The notes under the pieces are model-generated. The model saw only the letters and a program-made list of their open reading frames with translations. It did not search any database and had not been told where the DNA came from. DNA of 64,000 nt, from NCBI GenBank assembly GCA_018257865.1, contig JAEUBA010000001.1:744001-808000 (forward strand), read 5' to 3'. The DNA comes from Stereocaulon alpinum. Taxonomy: Eukaryota > Ascomycota > Lecanoromycetes > Lecanorales > Stereocaulaceae. A program made the translations under genes and the position numbers. How positions within the stretch are numbered: position 1 is the stretch's first letter; every line of letters begins with the position of its first letter. Of the stretch, positions 34,981 to 43,621 are shown in pieces.

Positions 34981-35029
34981 GATCAGTGTCGGTAGAACCT
35001 ACTGCTAGTAGGTTGTACCGGTTAGTAGG

Positions 35030-35140
35030 TGTAAGGCCTACGGCCATACATACCCTATTAGGGGGTTGCTGCCAAGCGCGCAACACCCCCGTATCTAAGT
35101 CTTTTGCCCTAGCGCTTTGGCGCAGTAGCAGGAGCTTACA
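35030..35140 (+). repeat. TRIM 5' LTR, 111 bp
   Basis: Contains an inverted pair GGGGGTTGC/GCAACACCCCC that could fold, and an A-box-like sequence near its 3' end. Confidence 0.88.
35118..35128 (+). promoter_or_regulatory. Pol III A-box-like motif in the TRIM 5' LTR
   Basis: TGGCGCAGTAG fits the tRNA A-box consensus TRGYNNARNNG. It lies 134 bases upstream of a B-box-like motif, wider than in a tRNA gene but within what split Pol III promoters can tolerate. Activity is inference. Confidence 0.5.
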
Positions 35141-35251
35141 ACTGTATTGCGCGCTAACCCTGGGGCCGCAGTGGCTTGTTGACTAGGTCTGAGCACTGTC
35201 CCTCTGGGGGTAACGCAGGGTTGACGTACTTTGTACGGCGTAGAGGGTTGG

Positions 35252-35260
35252 GGTTCGAAT
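35252..35260 (+). promoter_or_regulatory. Pol III B-box-like motif inside the TRIM
   Basis: GGTTCGAAT matches the first nine positions of the B-box GGTTCGANTCC; the last two differ. It sits in the TRIM internal region just upstream of the hairpin repeats. Confidence 0.5.
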
Positions 35261-35288
35261 TACGCTGTGTGCACGATTACGAGCGCCC

Positions 35289-35453
35289 GTCGCCTAAACC
35301 TACCTGCTTCGGCAGTTGAGGGCCCGCAGTGCTTAGCGCCTGCGTCGCCTAAACCTACCTGCTTCGGCAGTTGAGGGCCCGCAGTGCTTAGCGCCTGCGA
35401 CGCCCGAAACCTTCCTGCTTCGGCAGCTGGGGCCTGCAGTGCTTAGCGCCTGC
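35289..35453 (+). repeat. Three tandem 55-bp units, each with a UUCG-tetraloop hairpin
   Basis: Units start at 35289, 35344 and 35399. Each holds CTGCTTCGGCAG, a perfect four-base-pair stem closed by the very stable C(UUCG)G tetraloop. Units one and two are nearly identical; unit three has diverged but keeps the hairpin. Confidence 0.85.
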
Positions 35454-35507
35454 GAGGTGCCTGTACCCTAGATCTTGGGGGACCAAGATTCTAGGAAGGG
35501 GGATAGT

Positions 35508-35618
35508 TGTAAGGCCTACGGCCATACATACCCTATTAGGGGGTTGCTGCCAAGCGCGCAACACCCCCGCATCTAAGTCTTTTGCCCTGGCGCTTTGGCG
35601 CAGTGGCAGGAGCTTACA
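35508..35618 (+). repeat. TRIM 3' LTR, 111 bp
   Basis: Same as the 5' LTR except for three transitions; here the A-box-like sequence TGGCGCAGTGG (35596-35606) is a full match to the TRGYNNARNNG consensus. Confidence 0.88.
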
Positions 35619-35797
35619 GTAGGTTGCTTGATCCCCTATTACCTGCCCCGGACAACCTGATTAGCAGGGTGTCTATTAGGCTTGGTAAACTGGGGATTGA
35701 TTGATTCTAGTCTAGGTGGATTATGGTGTTTTACAAAGGGGTTGCCAAGCCGGTCGCCAAGCCGGCGCCAAGGCCAATGTCCGAAGTTATACCGACA

Positions 35798-36035
35798 CTT
35801 CCCATGCCTTTTGGTCATTGTAGGTGAACATCAGCACGATTACGTGCAATTCACCTATGGAAATTTGCAATGGACGAGCAGAACAACAGATGGCCCTGCT
35901 AAATGCAGCAATGGCGGGTGGGACCCGAGGATCGGTCCTATGTGTAATGGCCGCTTCCACCAGAATGCGGTATGTCTCATCATCCTATCCTCCATCTATA
36001 TCTCCCTCTTGGTTTTCGTTGCCCACAGTGACTAA
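35798..36035 (+). pseudogene. 3' part of the disrupted metalloprotease gene
   Basis: After the retrotransposon the coding sequence continues with LVIVGEHQHDYVQFTYGNL, then WTSRTTDGPAKCSNGGWDPR and a Cys. It is the second half of the C-terminal module that starts at CSFHLQEWQDC left of the insertion; the combined module is one I associate with the C-termini of various fungal secreted proteins. The frame differs by one base from the left part, an extra T in the TTTT at 35809-35812 being the simplest cause. A GTATGT donor follows at about 35968, so the true last exon is unclear; the open frame ends at 36035. Confidence 0.7.
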
Positions 36036-36925
36036 GCCATTAGCAGGAGAAACAAATGGACTGCTCGTTTCCGTGTTGAGTATTGTAAGCTTGGGATATG
36101 GTGCTAGTACTGTTGTTCTGGGGCTTGGCCAATTTCTTTTGTGAGGGCTTGAGGCGAGAGCATTGTACATCAATCTGTATTCATAGAACGTTTTAGTTGG
36201 CTACCAAATTGGAATCAAGCGTCTTTGGCATTACAAAAACCTTCTGATCAAGTCAGCTCGCTCGAATTCCGGTGCAGAACACGAACCTCGCTATTGCTAC
36301 CAATTTTTCTGCTCTTGTTAAGCTTTCAAAGGCTTCAGAAGTATTGCGAAGTCAAATAATTGGCTTGTGGGCTACATGCGCACGCGTTTTGCTACCCCTT
36401 CCGAAGAGACCCTTGAAGACTCTGTCGCTTTGGCCTCGGACTTATCGATTTATGGAATATTTTCGTTCAGCCGGATACTTAATCGAAGCCTTTCGAATCT
36501 ACAGGGTGAGTTCTGTAGTAGATTCTTCGACGTTGGTCGTTGCGGCACGTCGAGGACAGAAAGTATTCAATGTATTCACGGGTTTCCGGGCAGCGAGGTC
36601 TCCAAGCGAGCTGTCCAAGTGAGGCCCAAAGGTGTGACTAGAGGCTACTCAGGGAGTCGGGGGGTAGTTAGGGCTGCTTTGAGGCCCGCACTCTAGGAAC
36701 CTTGTGGGGCAGAACTAACGTTGATCGAGGTGTGGGGCAGCCCGGCAGCGCTCGCTAGGAGAAACGCTATGCCAGTCAACCTCGGCTTTACCGGTACACT
36801 GCGGCGCTAGGAGATAAGCCTGTCGACTTTAGTTTTAGGGAGGGCTTGCCTGCAATGCGGTGATGTCAACCTGAGCAGTCAACGTCAAGCTCTACGCTTC
36901 CAGGAGACCATTATCGTCTCCACCC
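36036..36925. other. Intergenic, promoter side of the dioxygenase gene
   Basis: Overlapping frames of about 110 codons at 36272-36696 have no recognisable content and no splice partners. Nothing else seen. Confidence 0.4.
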
Positions 36926-37873
36926 ATGGCGCCATCACGTATCTCCCCACCACCAGAACCCTCCTCCTTACCAACGTCATTAACACCAGAGCAACTCAAC
37001 ACCTACAACACCAATGGCTACCTCATCATCCCCAACGCCCTTTCCCCCTCTACAGTCTCCACCCTCCTCTCAGAAACGCACCACATGCTCTCCTCCTTCT
37101 CTCTGACCGATCACCCTATGACTAAATTCTCTACCGAGAAAGACTCCCACGTAGGCGACGACTACTTCCTAACCTCAAGCGACAAAATCCGCTTCTTCTT
37201 CGAAGAGAATGCCTTCTCGCCTACAACGGGGGAGCTTATGAAACCGAAACACCGTGCCATCAATAAGATAGGGCATTACCTACACGAATTATCTCCTCCA
37301 TTTCGAGAAGCAACGTTTGCGAAATTAAACAGGGAGATAGCGAGGGCGGTGGGATTCAAAGACCCGAGAGTGCTGCAGAGTATGATTATCTGCAAGCAGC
37401 CTGAAATAGGAGGCCGAGTCCTACCGCATCAGGACAGCACATTTCTTTACACAAATCCGCCTAGTGCGGTGGGGTTCTGGATAGCGCTAGAAGACTGCAC
37501 GGCCGCAAATGGCTGCTTAGGTTTCGCTAAGGGCTCGCATAGAAGAGCACCAGTTACGACCCGTTTTGTTCGGAAGGAGGGAGGTGGGGTGGGATTTGAG
37601 GATGTTAAAGGAGCACAGTTTCCAGAAGGTTGTGTAACGGAAGAGAATGGGAAGGAGGAGGCAGAGGAAGAGTATGAGCTAGGCGAGGTTAAAGCCGGCA
37701 CTTTGGTCTTGATACATGGAAATCTATTGCATAAGAGCGAAAAGAACTTGAGTGGGAAGAGTAGGTTTATCTATACGTTTCATTGTATCGAGGGTGAAAA
37801 CGAGTATGATGGGAGAAATTGGTTACAGCCGCCTGAGAAGGGGTTTCCGAGGCTGTTTGAGGATAGGACTTGA
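36926..37873 (+). CDS. Phytanoyl-CoA dioxygenase (PhyH) family protein
   Basis: 315 residues, no intron, start in good context (CCCATGG). The fold is the Fe(II)/2-oxoglutarate double-stranded beta helix: facial-triad HQD at 168-170 (VLPHQDSTF) and distal His269 in LIHGNLLHKS, with Arg280 placed to hold 2-oxoglutarate. The N-terminal LNTYNTNGYLIIPNAL is typical of PhyH proteins, and GFWIALEDCTAANGCLGFAK is the conserved core. It resembles the PHYHD1-like branch, whose natural substrate is not known. An acidic Glu/Lys insertion lies at 239-252. No clear peroxisomal C-terminal signal (it ends EDRT), so probably cytosolic. Confidence 0.87.
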   Translation: MAPSRISPPPEPSSLPTSLTPEQLNTYNTNGYLIIPNALSPSTVSTLLSETHHMLSSFSLTDHPMTKFSTEKDSHVGDDYFLTSSDKIRFFFEENAFSPTTGELMKPKHRAINKIGHYLHELSPPFREATFAKLNREIARAVGFKDPRVLQSMIICKQPEIGGRVLPHQDSTFLYTNPPSAVGFWIALEDCTAANGCLGFAKGSHRRAPVTTRFVRKEGGGVGFEDVKGAQFPEGCVTEENGKEEAEEEYELGEVKAGTLVLIHGNLLHKSEKNLSGKSRFIYTFHCIEGENEYDGRNWLQPPEKGFPRLFEDRT

Positions 37874-38451
37874 TAACGAATCTAATGTGATCTACTCTCA
37901 CATTGACCATCTCCGAAATGTCCCCATTCCTCATGAGCCATCAAATCCCATTTCCAAACCCTCATAATCCCAACTCAAGGCTATAACTATCTCAAAACCC
38001 AATTCCCCCTTTCAAGACGAACGCTCTCCCAAAAGTATTCACCATCCCACCACAAAACCCTCATCATCTCCATGACAAAAGCGTCACGATCCCAAAAGCA
38101 ACACCATTCCAACTCAAACCATCGCCATGAACAAGCACAGAAATCCACCGACTCAGAAGTACCATCGCACACTATACCACGACATATCTCTTCCACTCCA
38201 AAGGAAACCACAAAAAATACCCCTAAACAACCAAATACCCCCTTGAACCTATCCAAATGACACCCGTCACCTTCCTCACCTTCCCCTCTATCCAACAAAA
38301 TCTATCCCCCTCCCCAAACCCAAACCCACAACCACAACCACCAACCCTCCCCCCACCAAACCCCCCCCCCAAACAATCTACACACGCCTCCTTCTAAACC
38401 CACATAACCACTGCCCCCCAAAAAATTACCAAAAAAATATATTCTAATTGA
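37874..38451. other. Intergenic, C/A-rich low-complexity stretch
   Basis: Strong strand bias, rich in C and A on the plus strand with a C run near 38,360. Long stop-free frames here reflect the composition and are not genes. The A-rich end at 38420-38440 gives the T run that would terminate the tRNA gene. Confidence 0.5.
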
Positions 38452-38533
38452 TGGAAGCTGTGGGGTTCGAACCCACGCATCTCTCGATAGTAGAGCTTAA
38501 ATCTACCGCCTTAGACCACTCGGCCAAACTTCC
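38452..38533 (-). tRNA. tRNA-Leu (anticodon UAA)
   Basis: Minus strand: acceptor stem GGAAGTT/AGCTTCC with discriminator A, A-box TGGCCGAGTGG, anticodon stem GTAGA/TCTAC around the loop TTTAAGC (anticodon TAA), a long variable arm as expected for tRNA-Leu, and T arm GTGGG-TTCGAAC-CCCAC carrying the B box. No intron. A T run follows about 15 bases downstream. Confidence 0.95.
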
Positions 38534-39144
38534 TTGTTCAGAAGGTAGAAGCTGCGTATTGGGGTATATGTTTCTTTACAGGTGAGAGGTATTTGTGGGT
38601 GGATTCTGGGTGCAGGGTGGGATTGTGTGGTGTGTGTAGCTGGGGAAGTTGTAGAAACGACTGGAGATTTTTTCGGGATGTAAAATTTGGACAACTGGAG
38701 ATTCCTTCTAGATCGGTACTCCAGGCGACTGAATAAAAGGTGAATCGAAAGATGTATCGAGCTGTAGCTCTTATGATAACCTGCCTAATCGCCATGAAGA
38801 GGCTCGAGACCCTTTCCCCACAAGTAGAGTAGTCTACCGAGCTTGAGAATAGGACAACATAATGTAGAAAGTGAAAACCAAAAGGAACCCTCCAATCCCA
38901 CAAGCGCCAGGATATGCAAGATGAACAACCAAACCGTCTAAGCTAAGCCATAGCCCGTAAATGCTGAAATCGAAATGCCACCCGCTGTACAGCTAGCCAC
39001 ATGCAGGAAATGCTCATAAATGCAACCTTGCTATGGCTGCCATTACCATCCACCTAAAGATCGAGCTCTGTAGACTCGGCAGGCCTATCTTCTCCTTGGA
39101 AGAGATTTTCATTCCTTCATCTTGCGTGCACCATCATCTCATAT
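38534..39144. other. Intergenic between the tRNA and the tetraspan gene
   Basis: No gene supportable; open frames here overlap the tRNA or lack any recognisable feature. Confidence 0.4.
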
Positions 39145-40246
39145 TCAGATTTCACCGGTCATTTCCTCTTCTCCCCAGTTCTCATCTGGTATTAATTCGT
39201 ACCCTCCCTCCTGTGGCATCCATATTGAGGCTGCAGTGATACCGGCGGCGAGTAGGTACATGATGCTCCAGCTGACGGTACAGAGGATCCATGAGATATC
39301 GAGTTTCCAGCCGGGGAAGAAGCGATCGTCGTTGTCGTAGAGGAACGCCTATTGAAGAGCCCTGCGTTAGCCTACAACGCTTCTTGGTTTCCTTCCTAAA
39401 GTGAGTAGTAGACTCACTATTATTGCCATGCCAGCTACTTGTAAAGCGCCACATAGAACATGTAGCCCGCTCAGTATTTTCCAGCCACCTTCTCGTTTCT
39501 GCTTTCCTCCGGCAAGGATAACAACATAGGTGATGAGCGTCATGCCCTCAAGCATAATGGCGAAGGACATGAGGAAGCCGACAGAACGCCACATGGAGCA
39601 GAAGTAGCGGTCGCCATGGCAGTCTTGGTGTTGGGGGAAGTATTCGCAGGAGTGTGTGAGGGAGGAACAGCGCCGGTGGAGACCGTAGGTGTAGTGTATT
39701 CGCTCGCCGCTGGGCTGATACATTATTGTCAGTGGGAATTCTTGAGGTCTGGTGGGTGGAACAAACGCGCACCGTCTCCTCATCCCAGCTGATCCATCTT
39801 GGTATTATTATCGCTGTCAAAGTCATGGCACAAGCTGTAAAGGCCTTAGTCAGCACAATCTCCTGCGCAACATGAATGCCATGAATCTACCAGCCAGAAA
39901 TGCCACCAGGGCGGCGCCAAAGACCAGTTTCCTCGCCATGGTCGCGGTTTCGAAGTCGAACAGGCAGAGGACAAAGGCCGCACCCAGAAGGCAGACCGAA
40001 GTACCCAAGTAGATAGCACGCGATTGACAGTTGAACAGAGAGAGTGATTGGTTTCCGAGCTCAGCAACTCTCAATCATATTACCCCGGTCAAAGCCTCAA
40101 AAGTCAAAGAAGCCCCGCAAAGAGGAATTCCGGAGATTAGATGAGGGAGGGTTGGAGTATGGGGGAAGTGTGAGGACGTGAAAGATAACCTTGCGTTGTG
40201 CCGCCACGCCAAGATATTCGAGGTCTTGTTCGGTCTTGGTTGTCAT
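39145..40246 (-). CDS. Claudin/PMP22-like tetraspan membrane protein
   Basis: Four exons on the minus strand: 40246-40190, 39844-39773, 39714-39418, 39348-39145; all phases agree and give 209 residues. Exon 1 codes MTTKTEQDLEYLGVAAQRK. Membrane segments: about 22-34 (leading to IIIPRWISW), one in SMWRSVGFLMSFAIMLEGM and on through ITYVVILAGG, one in GLHVLCGALQVAGMAIIV, and one in SWSIMYLLAAGITASIW. The first loop has YGLHRRCSSLTHSCEYF, close to the claudin GLW-C-C signature. Exon 4 has DNDDRFFPGWKLDISWILCT, a block I know from uncharacterised fungal members. Probably a plasma-membrane or cortical protein. The first intron (345 bases) is long for this genome, so exon 1 is the least certain part. 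Confidence 0.7.
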
Positions 40247-42696
40247 CCGCCCCTTCTCCAGCTTCTCCAACTTCCAAGTGACTTTAGCGAAGAAAGAGGC
40301 CAGTGCGCATATGACTGCCGGAAAACGTGTTATGACGGGAGGTCAGGCTATTGCGCAAGGGCTTCAATGTGGACTGTGATTGGCAGGAGGATTCAGGCGC
40401 AGGTTTAGGAGATATGACGGAAGGGTTGGTGTCAAATGGTTCGGGTGGGGGGGTTCTTTAGGGGCTGATTGGGGTCGCTTGACCTGACGCGTTTCGCAGT
40501 GGCGGGCACTGATGGTACGATTACGATAAGAAATGCCTTCGGATGACCTTCATATTGCAATCATGGAGCATTGTCATGCTTATCTTGAAACTTTCCCTTG
40601 CATATCTCGAGGTCAATGGTAGTAGGGGTGTCATCAACTTTCTGATGCTGGTCATCAGATCTCTGCCAATCTCGATGCAGCATGATTCTCGTGTATTACC
40701 AATGCCTGTCTCTCAACAGAACGCTTTGACTCGGGATAGTCCCCGTTCTGCAGCCTACACTAAAGACAAATGACCGGTATTGTGATCGATCCTGAAATGC
40801 GGTGGTGTAATCATGCGTTTTGCACAATACCATGTCCATCCATGATATTGACAGGTTTTACTCCAGTGTTGATATACCATAAGCACGTGCGGAAGGAAGT
40901 CGATACAGTACTGGGTCATGTCAAAGGCTTACGAGAGATCAAACAATCCGAGTTCCGGGACAACGCCTTTCTGGATCAATTTTAGAACCTGGAACAGGTC
41001 TACACTGGCGGTCATGGTCTACGATTCAACGAGGATGGTAGTTGCCGGTCTTGAGTGACGAGCCTGCCAAGAAGCTGATTTCTCAAACTCGAGACCATTG
41101 CTTGGAGGAGCGTTAGAATATCAGCTCGCAGGCCTGTTGCTTAGTCAACCGCTAGCGTGCCGCCGCCCAGAGCACATAAGTAGCCGGCAACCCCTATAGA
41201 GAATCTACAATTTACCCTCAATATTCTAAAGAGGACCCTGCAAGGAGGACTGCTACGGGCCAGTATGGCGGCCCGATCCACCAGTCTCGACATGTACTGG
41301 ACGTCTTTCGATGAAGCCAAATTCTATTCCACTCGCCTTGGTGCATTCTCAAGCTGATGGCCCCCTCTTTCAACTGCCGGTGAGTGCCTTCCTGGTATGA
41401 TTGTATGCCAGTTACCTTGTACGACATTTGCCATTTGAAATTGATTCTATCTGCCTCTATGGAAGCGGTATAGTGCTGCTACTCCTAATAAGACTGCAGT
41501 GAGCGCCATTCCATGCCCAATAACGACTCGAAAGCCCTTGACAAGGCCAGCAGGCTCCGGCTGAGTAGATATGACTAGTGTCAGGTAAGGCTGCGGGATC
41601 ATTGGTAGAGGACCATGTTTTGGGGGTTCAGCGGATGAAAGTGTGATGATTGATGTTGTCACCCAATACCCGGCATCTGGATCGCAGGAGCCCAAGTCAA
41701 GGTCGCTGTTAGAATGGGAGCATTTTCCGCCCTCACCTTCATCGCCGCAATGACCAACGCTCGAAGGGCGTACTGTCATTCTTGACAAAGAGCAAGATTG
41801 TAAAATCCATCAAAGTGCAGTGATGTGTGGTCGGTCTGGCACTCGCAGCGAGCTTCGCCATCGCTGTATGGGAAGTCACGCCACATGCTTGCGGTCTATG
41901 GCAATATCTGATTGACGATGAACTCGGATATGCAATTAGCAATATAGGACCCTCGATGAGGCCAAACGCAGTATGTAATTGTTGCACATTGGTATCCACG
42001 CGAGCAGTATACACACACGGGTGCTTCTGGATTGCCAGGGAAGGATGACGATTGATTGTCTTGAACCACGTAACAGCTTTCCAGATGGTTCAGGAAAGGC
42101 TGAAAGATTGAAAAAGAGAGGAGTAGAAGGTGCCCATATAAGGTAAAGTCTTGAGATCTACCATTAGCGATGGAGGAGTAGAAGGTGCCCATATAAAGTA
42201 AAGTTTTGAGATCCACCAATAGCGAGATGTAGGTAACGGAACTGAAAACCATGGACTAGATGAGTGGTCTCGTAAATATGGGATCTTCAATATATGACGG
42301 CAATGACGTTGAGCGACCATAGAGTCCCTTAGACAATTGAATACACTCTTGATGAATGGAAACATCGATATTTCAAGAACTTCAAGATGGAAATGTTTCC
42401 CATAACATCCGTGCCAAGACCGAATATTGGCCAAATGTCAAACCACCTCGAGCACCCCCTGTCTCGCTGGAATCATGCAGGCAAAACCTAAACTAGCTGC
42501 CGCCACGTAGAGGACGTACAAAGAAATAGCAATGTAGAGGCACGGCAGTAGATTCCATGAAGAAATGGAGACCCCCAGCGCAATTTGAGACACGACTTTT
42601 CGCTCTGATAACATTGAATCATGAAGTTCAAGGCGTCAAAGACCCTTAACCCTGCCCATTAATACCAATTACACGCATCAGATCAACACAACAATT
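40247..42696. other. Long intergenic stretch with a 55-bp tandem duplication
   Basis: 2.4 kb. Open frames such as 40770-40985 and 41447-41788 look faintly protein-like but are isolated, so this may be decayed coding sequence. I can support no gene. Confidence 0.4.
42121..42230. repeat. Direct tandem duplication, two copies of 55 bp
   Basis: GAGTAGAAGGTGCCCATATA begins at 42121 and again at 42176, followed by near-identical sequence to AGCGA. Five or so differences, four of them transitions. Confidence 0.8.
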
Positions 42697-43621
42697 CTAT
42701 TGAACCTCATGAATCGGATCTCTCGACATCATCATATCCGCATTCGTCAACAACGTGGTACGGTTGCCTTCCGATAACATCTCGTTAGATCCTGGGTTAT
42801 ATCCACGCTGCTGCATATTCAGTGCCCTGCTTTTCTTGCGCCGCCATATTACATACAGTAGTGCAGCACCAATAACGAGTGCCACAAGTGCCGCACCGAC
42901 GCCGATCCCAGCGCTTGCGCCCTTGCTGAGACCTGCGGAAGACGATGACGGCGATGTGGAAGGGGACGTCGTAGCTTTCGATGTGGTTTGAGCGAGCGAG
43001 GCAGAAGACGTAGGTGGTGCTGAGTTGGAGGAACCTGATGGGGAGGCCGTTGAGGATACCGCGAGTCCTGAGACTGAGAACCCGCCAGAAGCATAATAGG
43101 TGGGTAAGCCGGCAGTCGAGAGCGGTATGATAGCTGTGTTCGCGAATGTCGTCACTGTGTAGCCGTTGTGGTTGGTGCAGCAAGCCGTGTTGTCTGGTCT
43201 AGGGCAAACGATTATGTTGCTGCCGCTATCAGGGCATTCTGTGACATTTTTGGAGTAGTCGAAGAAACGTGAAGCGAAGTCGACTGGATTGGTGATATCT
43301 GCACAGCTCCAAGTCAGTCAAAGAAGATTCCCTAGTCGGCGTAAAGATCATCAGCCGAGACGGACTTAGCGTGAGAGGGCAAGCTCTATTCTGGAAGCTC
43401 CGATCTGTACAGGAGCCGACCCATTTTTCGTTGGTTTGAGTGAGGCAGTATAGACTGGTATCACACGTAAAGTTCCCGGGACAACAGGCGCTTATCGGAG
43501 AGGTAGGATCACAAGGAAAGTCATCGGGCGCAAGGGTTTGGTCAGTATTGTAGCAGCTTTGTAGCTGGCAGACGCAGAGCCGGATGAGACTACTCAGGAT
43601 GAATAGAAGTAGACAACGCAT
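42697..43621 (-). CDS. Cys-rich extracellular, single-pass membrane protein
   Basis: Two exons, 43621-43366 and 43298-42697 (67-base intron), giving 285 residues. The start at 43621 puts the signal peptide MRCLLLFILSSLIRLCVC at the N-terminus; an upstream Met at 43642 would add seven residues. After it come about ten Cys, including SACCPGNFTC and TACCTNHNGYTV, then a Ser/Thr-rich stretch (about 160-205), one membrane segment (GIGVGAALVALVIGAALLYV) and a basic stop-transfer followed by a 45-residue cytoplasmic tail. This layout (signal, Cys domain, Ser/Thr rod, membrane, tail) is that of fungal wall sensors and similar surface proteins, but the Cys spacing is not WSC. Role as a sensor is inference. 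Confidence 0.8.

Larger units (their letters stand above)
35030..35618 (+). mobile_element. TRIM (miniature LTR retrotransposon), 589 bp, nested in the Copia LTR
   Basis: Two 111-bp direct terminal repeats (35030-35140 and 35508-35618) start TGTAAGGCC and end AGCTTACA, so they have the TG...CA ends and a TGTAAG/CTTACA inverted pair. The 5-bp target duplication GTAGG flanks it (35025-35029, 35619-35623), and the other Copia LTR shows the empty site. A purine tract AGGAAGGGGGATAG just before the second LTR fits a polypurine tract. It has no coding capacity. The two LTRs differ at three positions, all CpA/TpG to TpA changes in the first copy. It must have used another element's enzymes. Confidence 0.88.
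20247..35797 (-). mobile_element. Copia-type LTR retrotransposon with nested insertions
   Basis: The borders are exact. The left LTR (20247-20463) and right LTR (34987-35797, itself interrupted) are direct repeats starting TGTCGGTA and ending TACCGACA (TACCGATA in the left copy). The 5-bp target duplication CTTCC stands at 20242-20246 and 35798-35802. Copia gag-like sequence lies inside the right LTR and Copia RT/RNase H inside the left LTR, both on the minus strand, so the element reads right to left. Its middle (protease, integrase, start of RT) is replaced by two Gypsy remnants. The interior is AT-rich and full of stop codons, as left by RIP. Total 15,551 bp, so several elements are counted. 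Confidence 0.9.
34987..35797 (-). repeat. Right LTR of the Copia element (its 5' LTR), interrupted by a TRIM
   Basis: LTR sequence occupies 34987-35029 and, after the 589-bp TRIM and one copy of its target duplication, 35624-35797. Nearly free of RIP-type changes, unlike its partner. Confidence 0.9.

Noticed and set aside
38300..38380. C-rich run next to the tRNA
   Set aside because: Simple low complexity; no telomere-like or i-motif repeat of fixed unit.
40770..40985. Protein-like frame with YHKHVRKEVDTVLGHVKGL
   Set aside because: Isolated and short, with stops on both sides and no recognisable family; possibly a relic.
41447..41788. 113-codon minus frame ending in a membrane-like segment
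   Set aside because: Could be an exon of a small membrane protein, but no start or joining exon with good splice sites was found.
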